Assembly (NCBI GenBank): GCA_011763485.2
Contig: JAANSK020254385.1
Coordinates: 1 to 22,831 of the forward strand
DNA from: Isoetes engelmannii
Taxonomy: Eukaryota; Streptophyta; Lycopodiopsida; Isoetales; Isoetaceae
Reading direction: 5' to 3'
Length of the DNA stretch: 22,831 nucleotides
Part shown: one piece after another, positions 1-10,148 of the stretch
Layout: each line of letters starts with the position of its first letter
Numbering within the stretch: the stretch's first letter is position 1
Program-made: the position numbers and the translations under genes
Notes under the pieces: model-generated
What the model was told of the DNA's origin: nothing
What the model saw: the letters and a program-made list of their open reading frames with translations, nothing else
Database searches by the model: none

Positions 1-247
1 GTTAATGAGACACATACATTTTGTAATGCTTATTGCTGATTAATAAACTCTTTGCTTTCGTCCTTAAAAAAAAAAAAGGCCCCGGGACCAAAAAAAAAAA
101 AAAAAAAAAAGCGAAAAACAAAACAGAAGTGAATACTGCAAAACATAAGCGAAAATACAAGCCTGGATTATATATGTGTCTGGATAAGGATATGTGTCTG
201 GATAAAAAAAAAATTGCGGCAATTGCCACAGCAACAATTTCTTGTAA
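1..247. other. Non-coding, low-complexity sequence
   Basis: It holds A-runs at 68-79 and 91-110 separated by GGCCCCGGGACC. It also has an 18-bp tandem pair containing ATGTGTCTGGATAA (about 173-186 and 191-204). Open frames crossing here encode only poly-Lys or poly-Phe from these runs and are not genes. Confidence 0.6.
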
Positions 248-256
248 TATATTAAA
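248..256. repeat. Target-site duplication, left copy
   Basis: TATATTAAA, directly repeated at 1171-1179, brackets the element at 257-1170. Confidence 0.8.
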
Positions 257-1170
257 GGGAAATTGTAAAAATGCCTCTGTATTTTCTTGTAATTATTTAA
301 ATGCCCCTGTATTTTCATTATTTGTCAAAATACCCCTGCACAAAATCGTGACAGACCTGTTTGGTCATCAAATTTGTCTGGTTCGCTTCTACAGTCGAAT
401 TGGGTTGCTTAGATCTCATTCCATAATCGAATTGGGTTGCTTAGAATCTGTATATTGAGTTGTAACTTTTGTTTTTCTTCAGCAAGTGTTCTAATTTCAT
501 ATTTGGATCCTATTTTTCTACAAAAGCGACACTGTATTTTATCAAATCCGACACTTTATGCATTTGATTTGCAATAAGAAAAGAGAATAAGACTAGCTAT
601 GATGATACAACTGAAGGGAAAAGGCATTTGGCTCCATCGTGGATTCTAAGCTATTCTTAATGCAAAGTACTTTATCTAGCTGTGGTCGCCACAGGTCCAG
701 GCCCACGCTGTTGCATTGCCTCAAAATTTTTTGTAAAGTTACAAACTAAATTAGGAGCACTGATACCTATGTGAAACCCCATGTTCCACAGCCGCAAATT
801 CGAATAGGAATTTGCAACAAAATTTACTCTTCAGTTCGGATTTGCCACAAATCCTACAAGAATTTGCTCTTCGAATTTGAAGGAGATTTTTGTTCCATAG
901 CTGCGAATCTTGCCTGCAACCTCCAGCCTATCAAAAGATCCTTTTTTTGATCCACGAAGAATCTTTCTGTTGACATATCCGGTAGAATTTCTTCATAGCC
1001 GTAATTGAGTTCCAATTCTGAAACTTGTGAAACAGGACCAGAAACATGGAGTATACAGAAACACGGAGTATAAAAATAGGGGCATTTTAACAAATATTAA
1101 CAAATGCCAAAAAATATAAGGGCATTCTCGTAAATATGCAACAAAATAAGGGAATTTTTACAATTTTCCC
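257..1170. mobile_element. Non-autonomous Mutator-like (MULE) DNA transposon with long terminal inverted repeats
   Basis: The element starts GGGAAATTGTAAAAATGCC and its reverse-complemented right end starts GGGAAAATTGTAAAAATTCC. The two ends stay recognisably similar for roughly 80-100 bp, sharing AATGCCC(C/T)T and TTGTNAAAATNCCCCT blocks. Both sides are flanked by an exact 9-bp direct repeat, TATATTAAA (248-256 and 1171-1179), which is the size typical of Mutator target-site duplications. No transposase coding is visible inside, so it would depend on a relative. The left end also carries an internal direct repeat of AAATGCCYCTGTATTTTC, and an imperfect pair of GAATTGGGTTGCTTAGA motifs lies near 397-446. 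Confidence 0.8.
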
Positions 1171-1179
1171 TATATTAAA
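1171..1179. repeat. Target-site duplication, right copy
   Basis: TATATTAAA, identical to 248-256. Confidence 0.8.
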
Positions 1180-2483
1180 AGGAGATGCACTTAAGACCCT
1201 GGACCTCCCTCAACTCCAGGTCCGAGCAGGTTAAGAGAACAAGGAAAATCTGTTTGCCCAGAAGGACATCGTCTTTTTTTGCTTGCAGGATCTGTTTGCC
1301 TAGAAAAGGGAGCAAAAAAGCTCAGAATTTATTCTTTGTTCTGCTTGCAGGATCTATTTGCCCAGAAGCACAACAAGGAGGAGCCCAAAAGTGAAGAAGC
1401 CGGACACATGCAAGTTATCCAGCAAGTCTGCACAAATCCGGTGGCTATGGAGTCTTTTTCTCTGTTAGCTATGGAGCTCTACAAATGTCAGTAGCCTACA
1501 TTCTGGCTCTAACACTTATCTTTACTAGATTCAATACGAAGTTTAGAGCGAAACATATATTTGCACCTGTCAAGTATGCATCTGCTCAGAAAACCCTTCA
1601 AGAAGCTAATTGGGGCTGCGCAATGTAAAACGCCCTTCTTTGGGCAGGAAAAAAAGCCCCATTTTGGGCATCTGCATTGGCCTGGTTTGTAGCAGAGGGA
1701 CAAGAACAAGCATTTTGCGCCGTTAAAGATCACATGAACAAGCAAATCTGTATTTTTGTCCAGGTCAAAATCCTGCATGAATCGCATGTTTAATACAAAA
1801 TGTTTCTGATTTCTCTGTTAGCTTGTTATAATCATAGTTCAGCCAGATTAGATTTCATTTTTAGACTCTGGCTGTGATCATTCAATGCAACAGAGCAACT
1901 CTTCAATGCAACATAGCAGAATATCCTCCCAAAACAAATATTCGGGAGATTATCTTAATAACCATTCGAATATTCCTTGAAAAACAAGTACTGGAGATTC
2001 TGTGTTATCTAACATAAACTTGAAACCCTCAAAGGACATATATAACTTCCTCAAATAATGTAATGTACAATGGTCAAATGCATCAAGCTTGGTATATTTA
2101 AATATTGGGGACTCGTATAGATGCAACCTTTCTGACATCCATATCTTGTGGCCCAGCATCTGATCCGGTGTACAATTACCATTTATATAGACTAATAATA
2201 TTACAAGTATAGAGCACCATATTTGGAGACCAAAAACCCATGCCCAAAAAATGTTTGATGTAGAGCAGTGTGACCTGTTGAATAGTTACAACCAAAGTTC
2301 TCGCTTTACATCAAGAATGCAGAGCCTCAAAGCCACGTTGCCTAGAAATGGCAGATGGGTTGTGACAACAGGCCCATCAAGAATGGACTAGGATGTAAGA
2401 TTGGGATAAAAAACACCCCATTTGTTTGTTTGTGGGAGACAGTGCAGATGTTGAGAACACAGCCAAAGCATTTGCAAGAAATG
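1180..2483. other. Intergenic region downstream of the CorC-type gene
   Basis: No gene is recognised. A short degenerate repeat family lies at 1248-1367: GCTTGCAGGATCT-GTTTGCC is present at about 1281 and 1343 with a 62-bp period, and a shorter third copy ATCTGTTTGCCCAGAA lies at 1248. The stretch next to 2484 should contain the 3' untranslated region of the minus-strand transporter gene, but no clear polyadenylation signal was assigned. Confidence 0.5.
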
Positions 2484-5400
2484 TCAATCGTCTGCATCTT
2501 CCTCTGCCCTCGCTCTCCTCGAACTGCTCGTAGCCCTCTCGGTCTCGGCTTCTCTTCGTCTAATATCTGCTTGTCTCTGCCTATCTAGTTCTTCTGCAGC
2601 CTCTGCTGACAGCTTTCGCCTTTCTTCTCTTCTTCTCTCCACTTTCTTTTCATAATCCTCCCAGTTTGTATTTGGCACTGTCTCTGTATCTACTATTTCA
2701 ATATCAGCATGCACAACATCACTTGAAACCCCTACTTTCCCTACTTGAAACTCCATTGACTTGTTTGCTGGAATAATTGACACGTCGTACACTTGTGAGG
2801 CCCTGACAGAATCATTTCTAGTCACAGTATCATCTTCTAACTTGCGCAAACCTTCGTGGTTTATATTGTGCTCAATGTTATTTGCATCCCATGTACAACT
2901 CGGGTCGAATTCTCTTTCGACATCAAGTTCTTCAATAGTCCCATGTCGCTTCTCCCAACCACGTTTAAGAATGCGTGGAAGTGCTCTAGGAGAAGTTTGC
3001 TCTTTGTTTTGCAAGCCATCTACAAGTTCAAACCGGACAGAACTAATTTTTCTCGCATTGCCAGCTAGGATCTGAAAGTGCATTGCTGTTAGTGTGGTAA
3101 GAGATAATTAAAGGTGCACCAAAATTTAACCCAAAATTCTATTTCTAACGCGATACTGATTAGTAGTCAAAATGAACTCTTGACGACTCTTCCTGTCAGT
3201 TTACTTCTTTGGGACCAACGTAATGACGAAAGCAGGATACTTCATTCAAAGCCATGAAGACTTACTTCCAGTTTGTACTTCTGGAATTTCTCTTTGCGCT
3301 CTTCTTGCTGATCTATGTCTCCATCCCTGTCTGTACTACCATCAATATCTACTTTCCTCAAGGTAACTGTAACCCTCTCTCCTGTTCGGGGAATATATCC
3401 AAAAGCTTCGCACACAAACCCTGATACTGTCTCATAGTAGTATGGTCCCTAAAGCAAAATACTTATCATATTAAATCAGAACCAGCCTAACTATAACATC
3501 ATCTTTCTTTCAGCCCATTCAAACCGCATACCGCAGGAACTTTAACCTCCAATGTGTCTGCAAGATCTTCAATAGATGTGTTTGCATCAACATCAAACAC
3601 CCCATCAGCTCTCTGAACCACATAGCCAGTTTTCTTTAAAATCTCCTCCTGCAGTATAATCAAAGTTCATGTAAACTAGGCAAACAACAATCTTATATAC
3701 CCTAAATAAATTAATAATTTAATGTTACAAAGCTAAAAGTTTTCTGAAAAACAGAAATATGGGAAACAAAATAGTGGTACATTATAATACATTGTTATAT
3801 TAGGCGTGATCTGCCCGCCAATATTCTACAAAAGAATGCTAGTATCTACAAACACCAGAGAAAAGGTTTGATGAAAAGAATCTAATTCCCTTCCAACTTT
3901 TTGCATTGCATGCATCAGATCACGTATGTCTAGACTAGGCTTCAGTTAAAAAAGTAAAAAGCACAAGCAACGTTGCCATGAATTTTGACTGCACGTGACA
4001 AACACGCTATTAAGCCAACAGTTGTGTCCATGTCTGGGAAGATTGAGAGAAAGACCAATCAAAATCTGGTTTTTCCCAATATTTCTATAGCCTATATATA
4101 AATATTAAGGTGATCAGTTCCACCTTGTTCCAAAGCCACTAAACCAGATCAGTTCATCGTGCTTTATTTATCTTTCCCATAAAGAACAATGGTGACAACC
4201 ACTCCCACAGCTAACATATTTGAGCAAAGTGTGGGAAAACCGACAACTCCAAACCTTAGTACAAAACTTCTTAAAAAATAACACACCTCTATGAGTGCTA
4301 CCTAAACAAAATAACTAAACTGTTAAATAGTCAGCTTGGCTACTTTCGGCAAAAGAACAGGCACTTTCACAAAATTGCTTCTTTTGCAATAGCTATTTCT
4401 GCACATTTGAAAGTCGGCCAAACCCAGACAAGAAATGCACTTCACACAAGAAAAATACTTCACACACAAGAGGGCTCTATATTACAAAGGATACATATCA
4501 TGAAGTGGGATGACCAAAGCCTGAATGTGTAATGTAAACATATGCTCAACACGTCATCTGATCAAGTACGGGGTGAAGAAGACATGCTATTTACCTTTGA
4601 GTCATTCTCATCAAAAATCTCACCAACAATCTCTTCAACAACATCCTCCAAAGTAACTACCTGCAACATAAGAGAAAAGGATATAACCATGACATAGATG
4701 ATAAAAATTACTGGAAGTAATTTGATCTCACCCCAACTGTTCCACCATATTCATTCAGCACAATAGCCATGTGTACTTTCCTGATGCGAAATTCTCTCAA
4801 AAGGTTCCACACCGACATAGAATCTGTAAACAGCCACTAAACAATGATCAAATCGTTTCATAAAACAAAACACAAACTTTTAACTAAAATTTTTGAAATT
4901 TGCAAGTTCACCAGGCACAAAAAAGGCAGGTCTATGTGCAATGCGCCCTACTGTCAGTCGCTGCAAGAGTTCAGCCTTCATCATACAAATAAAAAGGGTC
5001 AGATAACAGCTATTCTTCACTTAGACAGACAAGGATAAGAAATCCTTTATAGTAAATAAAGGACACTTGATACCTGTTCTATATAATCCAGCATATCCAT
5101 TGCATAGGCTATTCCAACGATATTGTCAACACGCCGCTCAAAAACTGGTATTCTGCAAAAGCAATACTTGAGTTTATAACATCACTGACATAATCTCAAA
5201 TATTACTACCTAGAATAATTCATTTCAAATATTACTACCTAGAATACTGATGTTTAACCCAAGTATTGCGGAAATCCATCAAAGTTGCTTCTGCATCAAT
5301 AGCAACAACATCCACAAGAGGAGTCATAACTTCCCGAACAAATGTATCCTTAATCTCCAAGACATTTTCAATCATGTCCTGCAACCAATTCAAGTAAATA

Positions 5401-8302
5401 AATTAAAAACATAAACAATAAGTTACCACATTCACAACTCTTGCAACAACCGTCTTTGAATTCAAAAACAAGAGATATCACACAGGAGGTGGGGGGTGGG
5501 CGAGAGAAACGCTCACAAAGATTATCAGAGAAGATGGCCAGCCTATTTATACATCTACCAATGTTAGCTGAGGGTCACTTAGTGGATTGAACCAAAAAAC
5601 AATTATTACATGTCTACTTGTGTTTTGCTTACCTAATGAACACAGACATTTCAGATCATATGACCAGGCTATTTATACTCTACAAAGATTAGCTGAGGGA
5701 CTCGTTGAAACAACTGGAGAAGCAAAAGCAACATTGCACAGGATTGAACCAAAGGACAATTATTACATGTCTAGTCACTCTATAACAACTTTCACCTACA
5801 CAATATCATTTCTTTTCTTCAATATTAAACTTCTCAATCATAATGCTGCATTTTACATCCCTTGAAGAATTATGAAAATGTATCAATGGATAGTTTCCAT
5901 AAAAGACCAAGGTATTCAATTTAAACGTGCAGAGCACTTCAGGTATCATTCCACAGCATCATTTCTTCTACTCTGCAAGGATCACTTTCTGAATATATCC
6001 ACACGGTTGCTGATGATATTCAGGCAGTTCAGGGTGTCATCGCATCAGCAGCGACTAAGAAAATTGAGGGTCTTTCTTCCTCTCTTTCTAGATTGGCAAA
6101 TATTGTTGACTTATAACATTTCATTATTATTTTTAGCTCTCAAGTGTGGCACAAACAAAGTCTACTATTTTATCAATATCAATATTATGTACGGAAAGGA
6201 CAATTAAGACATGGTATACCTGCTCCTCCTCCTCAATTGCTCCACTTAGCTCTGCACCCCTTAACATCAACTTCAGCTCTTCTTCGGTAACAAACGGTTC
6301 CCTGCACATGTTAAAACGTACTTTCATGTATATCTCTCGCGTGTCTCAAAAGTAAAAGTATATTACTACTCGAAGAACTTCATAGAAAAAACAAAGAGAA
6401 AAAAGCTTATAAGTAGTAGTTATAATATCCACTAAAACTGAACAGCTCCATTGAACATTCATAACTGCCCACTTCTCAAATGACATTTATAGTCAAACAA
6501 CATCATTCAACAGCATATCATCCAGACAACATAGTCTGAGTATTAATCACGCCCGATCCCCATGTCCACACCATGCAATATGATTGGGAAAACAAGTGAC
6601 GCAGCAAAATCTAGTAAAAAGTTGGAACAACAAATCAGCTACCTGCTACTCTTTATGCCCAGTATTTTCAGCATGCCCATAGACAGTGCAGTGACAAGCC
6701 GCCCAACTGGATAAAGCACGACAGATAGCCACGCTACTGGTCTGACCTGGAAAAATGAGCTAGACAAAATGTTAACCTATCAAATACGTGAAGGGCTACA
6801 GGAACATCTGTTCCAAATAAATGCAAATGGCATACCACGAAACGAGCCACCTCAGTTGCATTATGGACTGCTATACTCTTCGGAGTAATTTCCGTAAGAA
6901 GTAGCACAACCACCTGCGAGCTTGATTATGTCATTTTCATGCTTAATATCAATGATATGTGCTTTAACATCTGTGACTAAATAGCGATACTATAAACAAA
7001 CAGCTAACCATATCTAGTTCCTATTTTTATATCCATTATACTTGAGATCATTTTTATATCCATTATACTTGAGATCAGACCTTATACAAAAATTTCACCC
7101 TGTTAACTAGTCTCTCAACCATTTATTAAAATTCACAATATGTGTTTTCTGTTCTTATGTCTAGGACACCATCAAGCTTATGTTTATAAACTTTGGTACT
7201 TGTTTTGTGTCACATAAATTTTATATTAACATAAAGCATCAGGATATTGAAGACCTACTGTCATTACTCCAGTGGCAGCTGTCACACCAGCTTCTCCAAA
7301 TAATGCAGTGGCTGCCTCAGTCACTAGAGCTGTTGCTGCAATATTGGCAACACTGTAAATAATGTTTTGCACGCAGAATCAGTTCTCCACCAGAAATATA
7401 ATTGATTAGGAAAAGGATATTAGTGAAACAAGGACCGCACGTGGTTCCAATGAGAATGGTTGTCAAGAAACGAGTGATGTCCCGACGAAGGAGCTGAAAG
7501 ACACCATCTTCACCTTCCTTCTCTGCCAACTCTCGAACCTAGCATTATTTCATATCATTTCATCCTATCTGTGAGAAAACGGCCCAGATATTAAGCCCCC
7601 CAAGGCCAGCTTCTAAATTATGGAAGTGGAAAGTGCTCTACTATATTATGATTATAAAGCTTCCAGAAGGAAAAAGGATACCTTCCATGGCCAAAGCGTT
7701 GTGATGGACGTCTCAGCCATTGAAAAGAATGCTGATAAAGCCAACAAGACAGCCAGTAAGAGTCCTTGTTCCTTGAAAACGTTAAGCACTTGCAGCGTTT
7801 TAGGCCATGCTGAATGTAGGATAGACTTAGCATTTCGAACTGAGCTAGGTATCAAAGATGCATCAGCAGCTATAGCAGCTGCATTATGCTGCAACGACCA
7901 GATAATACAGGATGCTGCACTGCAGAACAAAAGAAAACGAACTGTGGGACCATTTGTGAAGATCCATCCTATGCAATGTCTTTCTGGCTGGCTGATTTTG
8001 GCATCTTCATTCATCTGAATTCGCTTGTAGGCTTTCACAGTTCTGTTGGTGATTTTTAAGCAATGCCATCTTCTAGGCTGAATTAAACTTCTGTGGGGAG
8101 TGAACATTTTTATATCTGGACAGCATGAATCCCAACCAAGCGCAGCATGTTTGCCCCCACAACATCTTCGTCCAGCGCAATCAGAAACGCTATTCTCTCG
8201 CGTATTAATCCTCGAGGAAATCATACTTAAATGCTGTCCTTTATAAGCTTCCAGACATGCAACTGAGGGACTCATACTGAGCCCATTACAGTACGAAAGC
8301 AT
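2484..8302 (-). CDS. DUF21/CNNM-CorC magnesium transporter with CBS pair and CorC_HlyC domain, chloroplast MGR8/MGR9-like
   Basis: Fourteen exons join in frame (high to low): 8302-7682, 7538-7441, 7352-7259, 6913-6836, 6746-6643, 6301-6220, 5378-5239, 5152-5074, 4975-4912, 4823-4732, 4660-4595, 3648-3532, 3448-3266, 3071-2484. The product is about 801 residues. Domains in order: a poorly conserved N-terminus rich in Ser, Cys and basic residues that could be a plastid transit peptide; a DUF21 membrane domain starting near residue 180 with SMAETSITTLWPWK at its first helix, then RFLTTILIGTT, ALVTEAATALFGEAG and LLLTEITPKSIAVHN; the EEELKLMLRGAELSGAIEEEEQ segment; a CBS pair (VMTPLVDVVAID, YSRIPVFERR, VHMAIVLNEYGGTVGVVTLE); and a CorC_HlyC domain (YETVSGFVCEAFGYIPRTGE, ILAGNARKISSVRFE). 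These match Arabidopsis At1g55930/At3g13070, described as chloroplast envelope Mg2+ transporters. The charged C-terminal tail is long. The open frame extends to a TTG at 8362, but the first ATG is at 8302 and an in-frame stop lies just upstream of 8362. Family call is very secure; individual splice sites are inferred. Confidence 0.93.
5197..5246 (-). repeat. 21-bp exact direct repeat spanning the exon 7 splice donor
   Basis: An exact 21-bp sequence occurs at 5197-5217 and 5226-5246 with a 29-bp period. The copy at 5226-5246 contains the exon 7 end and its donor (TATTCTAG followed by GTAGTA). The other copy repeats the same exon-intron boundary inside the intron. Confidence 0.85.
5379..6219 (-). 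other. Intron 6 of the CorC-type gene, with internal duplication and a plus-strand coding-like fragment
   Basis: At 841 bp this is one of the longest introns of the gene. About 5541-5617 and 5667-5775 are diverged copies of one sequence (shared CTATTTATAC, TTAGCTGAGG, GGATTGAACCAAA and CAATTATTACATGTCTA). On the plus strand, 5925-6116 is open for 63 codons without an ATG, ending in TAA. Its reading looks protein-like (SLSEYIHTVADDIQAVQG, then KKIEGLSSSLSRLANIVDL). The origin was not recognised. Confidence 0.45.
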
Positions 8303-8751
8303 TACGAAACAATCAATCCTGATGCTTACATCAAGTGTTGTGTGCTTTAGACTAGTTCCCAAACCCTAAATTAACTCAAAAATTGCATGGCTCCTTGTTC
8401 CTTCTGTTACTTCGTTTCCAACAAAACAAGAAACTATAGCGTTACTAAGGTGGAATAAAGCACACATCCAAACGAACCCCTAGCATTCGTAGATGTTCGA
8501 AGCGTCGGATGCCTGCTGCAAAAGGTCCACACTCTCCATAGCAAGACAAGGGACGAAGATTTGTAAACCATTCTTAACCGTCGATCAAGCGCCAAAAACA
8601 TCAGCACCATTGAAGTCACGAGATAAACAGATGACGTGCCCGTCTGGGGGACCAATGGTTTAGCCTGGAAAACTCGGAGACTTAAGTTTCCTAAGGGGGG
8701 TTTCCCACGGAGCCTCAAACCTGACCGTTCATATGGTGCGTAATCTTTATT
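8303..8751. other. Upstream flank of the CorC-type gene (likely 5' UTR and promoter)
   Basis: No coding sequence is recognised. The stretch runs upstream of the chosen ATG (8302, minus strand) and should hold the leader and promoter. No TATA box or other element was identified with confidence. Confidence 0.4.
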
Positions 8752-8873
8752 AAAATCTTTATTTTGGTGCGTAATGGGAGAAGTCGTTTTTTTCCAAAAA
8801 AATAAATAAAAAATCAAAAAAGCCTTGGAAAAAAAAACCACTTCTCCCATTTACGCACCAAAATAAAGATTTT
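8752..8873. repeat. Near-perfect inverted repeat (foldback/MITE-like hairpin)
   Basis: The left arm 8752-8795 and right arm 8827-8873 are complementary over about 44-47 bp with few mismatches, sharing GGTGCGTAATGGGAGAAG and AAAATCTTTATTTT. The spacer is about 31 bp and AT-rich. Weaker pairing continues outward (TAATCTTTATTAAAATC against its complement near 8866-8890). This could be a miniature foldback transposon relic or a small-RNA precursor. Confidence 0.75.
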
Positions 8874-8913
8874 AAAAAAGATATTAAATTTTTTTTTTTT
8901 TTGGTGCAGATAT

Positions 8914-8933
8914 TAATCAACAGCGAACGTAAT
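8914..8933 (+). repeat. 20-bp direct repeat, copy 1
   Basis: TAATCAACAGCGAACGTAAT occurs here and exactly again at 9822-9841. Its last 15 bases also occur inverted at 9498-9512. Confidence 0.85.
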
Positions 8934-9495
8934 AGCAAACAATAGACAAGCAACGTAACAAAGACAAATAGAACCAACAAAAAACATACATTCTCAAATC
9001 CGGCATCATCGAGGAGTCCATCAAAGCCATCATTCCTTCCAATCCAAGTATCTACTCAGAGCCAAATCATCTCTTTTCCTGCTAATCCAATTTTGACAAC
9101 CAGATTTGATACAGATTATCTACTGTTTCTTGTGTTTCCGGCAGATTCTTGATGAAACAATTACTTCTGAATAACACCAAATAACATCACAGAAGCATGA
9201 ATCATGCTCAAATAGGCACTCTACAACCAATTTCGACCACTCTCAAGTACAAATCGGGTCCTTTTACATAGTTTTCAGTTCTAATTTCATCATATGATCA
9301 TCTGTTCTTCATGTTACCAGGCAGACTCTCGATGGAGTAAACACTTCCGAGAGGCATCTAACAATCTTAAACTGCATTTGATCACCAAATCGGCTCTTCC
9401 TAGCTATGCCCAACTACTCGAAAAGAATTCATCTGCCTTGATTCAAATTCCTCATTCTCTTTTTGGTCTGTACGTTGCCAGGGCATAACCGTCTC
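8934..9495. other. Intergenic sequence, no gene recognised
   Basis: Only faint internal duplication is seen: CTTNNTGTTNCCNGGCAGA followed by GATGNANNAANNACTTC occurs near 9128 and 9306. No intact reading frame or RNA gene was recognised. Confidence 0.4.
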
Positions 9496-9843
9496 AGATT
9501 ACGTTCGCTGTTATATCTGGTCTCATTTCATCCTTCCGCTCCTCAAGACACATGAAGCATGCATCTGTGCATAGTCCAGGAACAAAAACTTAGCTGTCAC
9601 AAACCTCCCAGCCTGCTGGCTTTATTGACCCATCTCTGAAGGTTGAATCAAGCAGCCTCCACGTCCATCCATATACTCTGCAGGTCCGCAACTAGCCCTA
9701 AAAAGGGCCCTTTTTTGTGTTCTTTATTTCCCTTTTACGACCAATGGTTGGAAAAAAAAACCAAAAAAAAAAAAGGCCCAATTTATGATTAAAACATTTT
9801 TTCCAAAAAAAACTAGCGTAATAATCAACAGCGAACGTAATCT
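9496..9843. mobile_element. Possible 348-bp MITE bounded by 17-bp perfect terminal inverted repeats
   Basis: AGATTACGTTCGCTGTT at 9496-9512 is the exact reverse complement of 9827-9843. The interior is non-coding and contains A/T runs around 9714-9810. No clear target-site duplication flanks these ends, so the boundaries may be wrong, or the repeats may be remnants of a larger rearranged element that includes the third copy at 8914-8933. Confidence 0.45.
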
Positions 9844-9922
9844 TAAATCATGCAATTTCCTTCTCTAGTCTTCATTATTTTCGGGTTGCATCTCGTTGAA
9901 GTGAAGCTGCATCTAGTCGTCG

Positions 9923-10015
9923 TAATAGCCTCCCCCACAATTATGACGTGGGGAGGCCATTATGCCCTCGAGCCACGCCGAGCAAGGCCTAATGGCCTCC
10001 CCCGGGCCATTACCC
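9923..10015. repeat. GC-rich cluster of nested inverted repeats downstream of the ABCA gene
   Basis: GGGGAGGCCATTA (9950-9962) is exactly complementary to TAATGGCCTCCCC (9990-10002). The same right half also pairs imperfectly with TAATAGCCTCCCCCAC (9923-9938), and a reduced copy GGGCCATTACCCC follows. Alternative hairpins are therefore possible. It lies just past the ABCA stop codon, within the likely 3' flank. Confidence 0.7.
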
Positions 10016-10061
10016 CTTCCAAAAGACATTTTCGTTGTGTCAATGCAGCCAATCACCCACA

Positions 10062-10144
10062 TTAATGCCTTCCAAAATAAGGGTCTTGGAATAGAATACA
10101 AGATTCGTTTATCCCTTGCAAAATAAGGCCATAGAATAGAATGC
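10062..10144. repeat. Imperfect ~40-bp tandem pair next to the ABCA stop codon
   Basis: Two adjacent copies share CCTT-CAAAATAAGG, then ATAGAAT plus a G/C-containing end, at about 10069-10100 and 10113-10144. The function is unknown; it lies in the likely 3' UTR or flank of the minus-strand ABCA gene. Confidence 0.5.
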
Positions 10145-10148
10145 CCGT

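Noticed and set aside
68-110. A-runs as a retrotransposon poly(A) tail
   Set aside because: Two A-runs around GGCCCCGGGACC have no adjacent coding or target-site duplication that I could find within the window.
854-1093. 79-codon minus-strand open frame
   Set aside because: It lies inside the non-autonomous MULE, overlaps its right inverted repeat and has no recognisable protein features.
7620-8018. 132-codon plus-strand open frame
   Set aside because: It is antisense to exon 1 of the CorC-type gene, whose minus-strand reading contains the conserved DUF21 motif.
8303-8362. Longer N-terminus of the CorC-type protein starting at 8362
   Set aside because: The codon there is TTG, not ATG; the first in-frame ATG is at 8302 and an in-frame stop lies just upstream of 8362.
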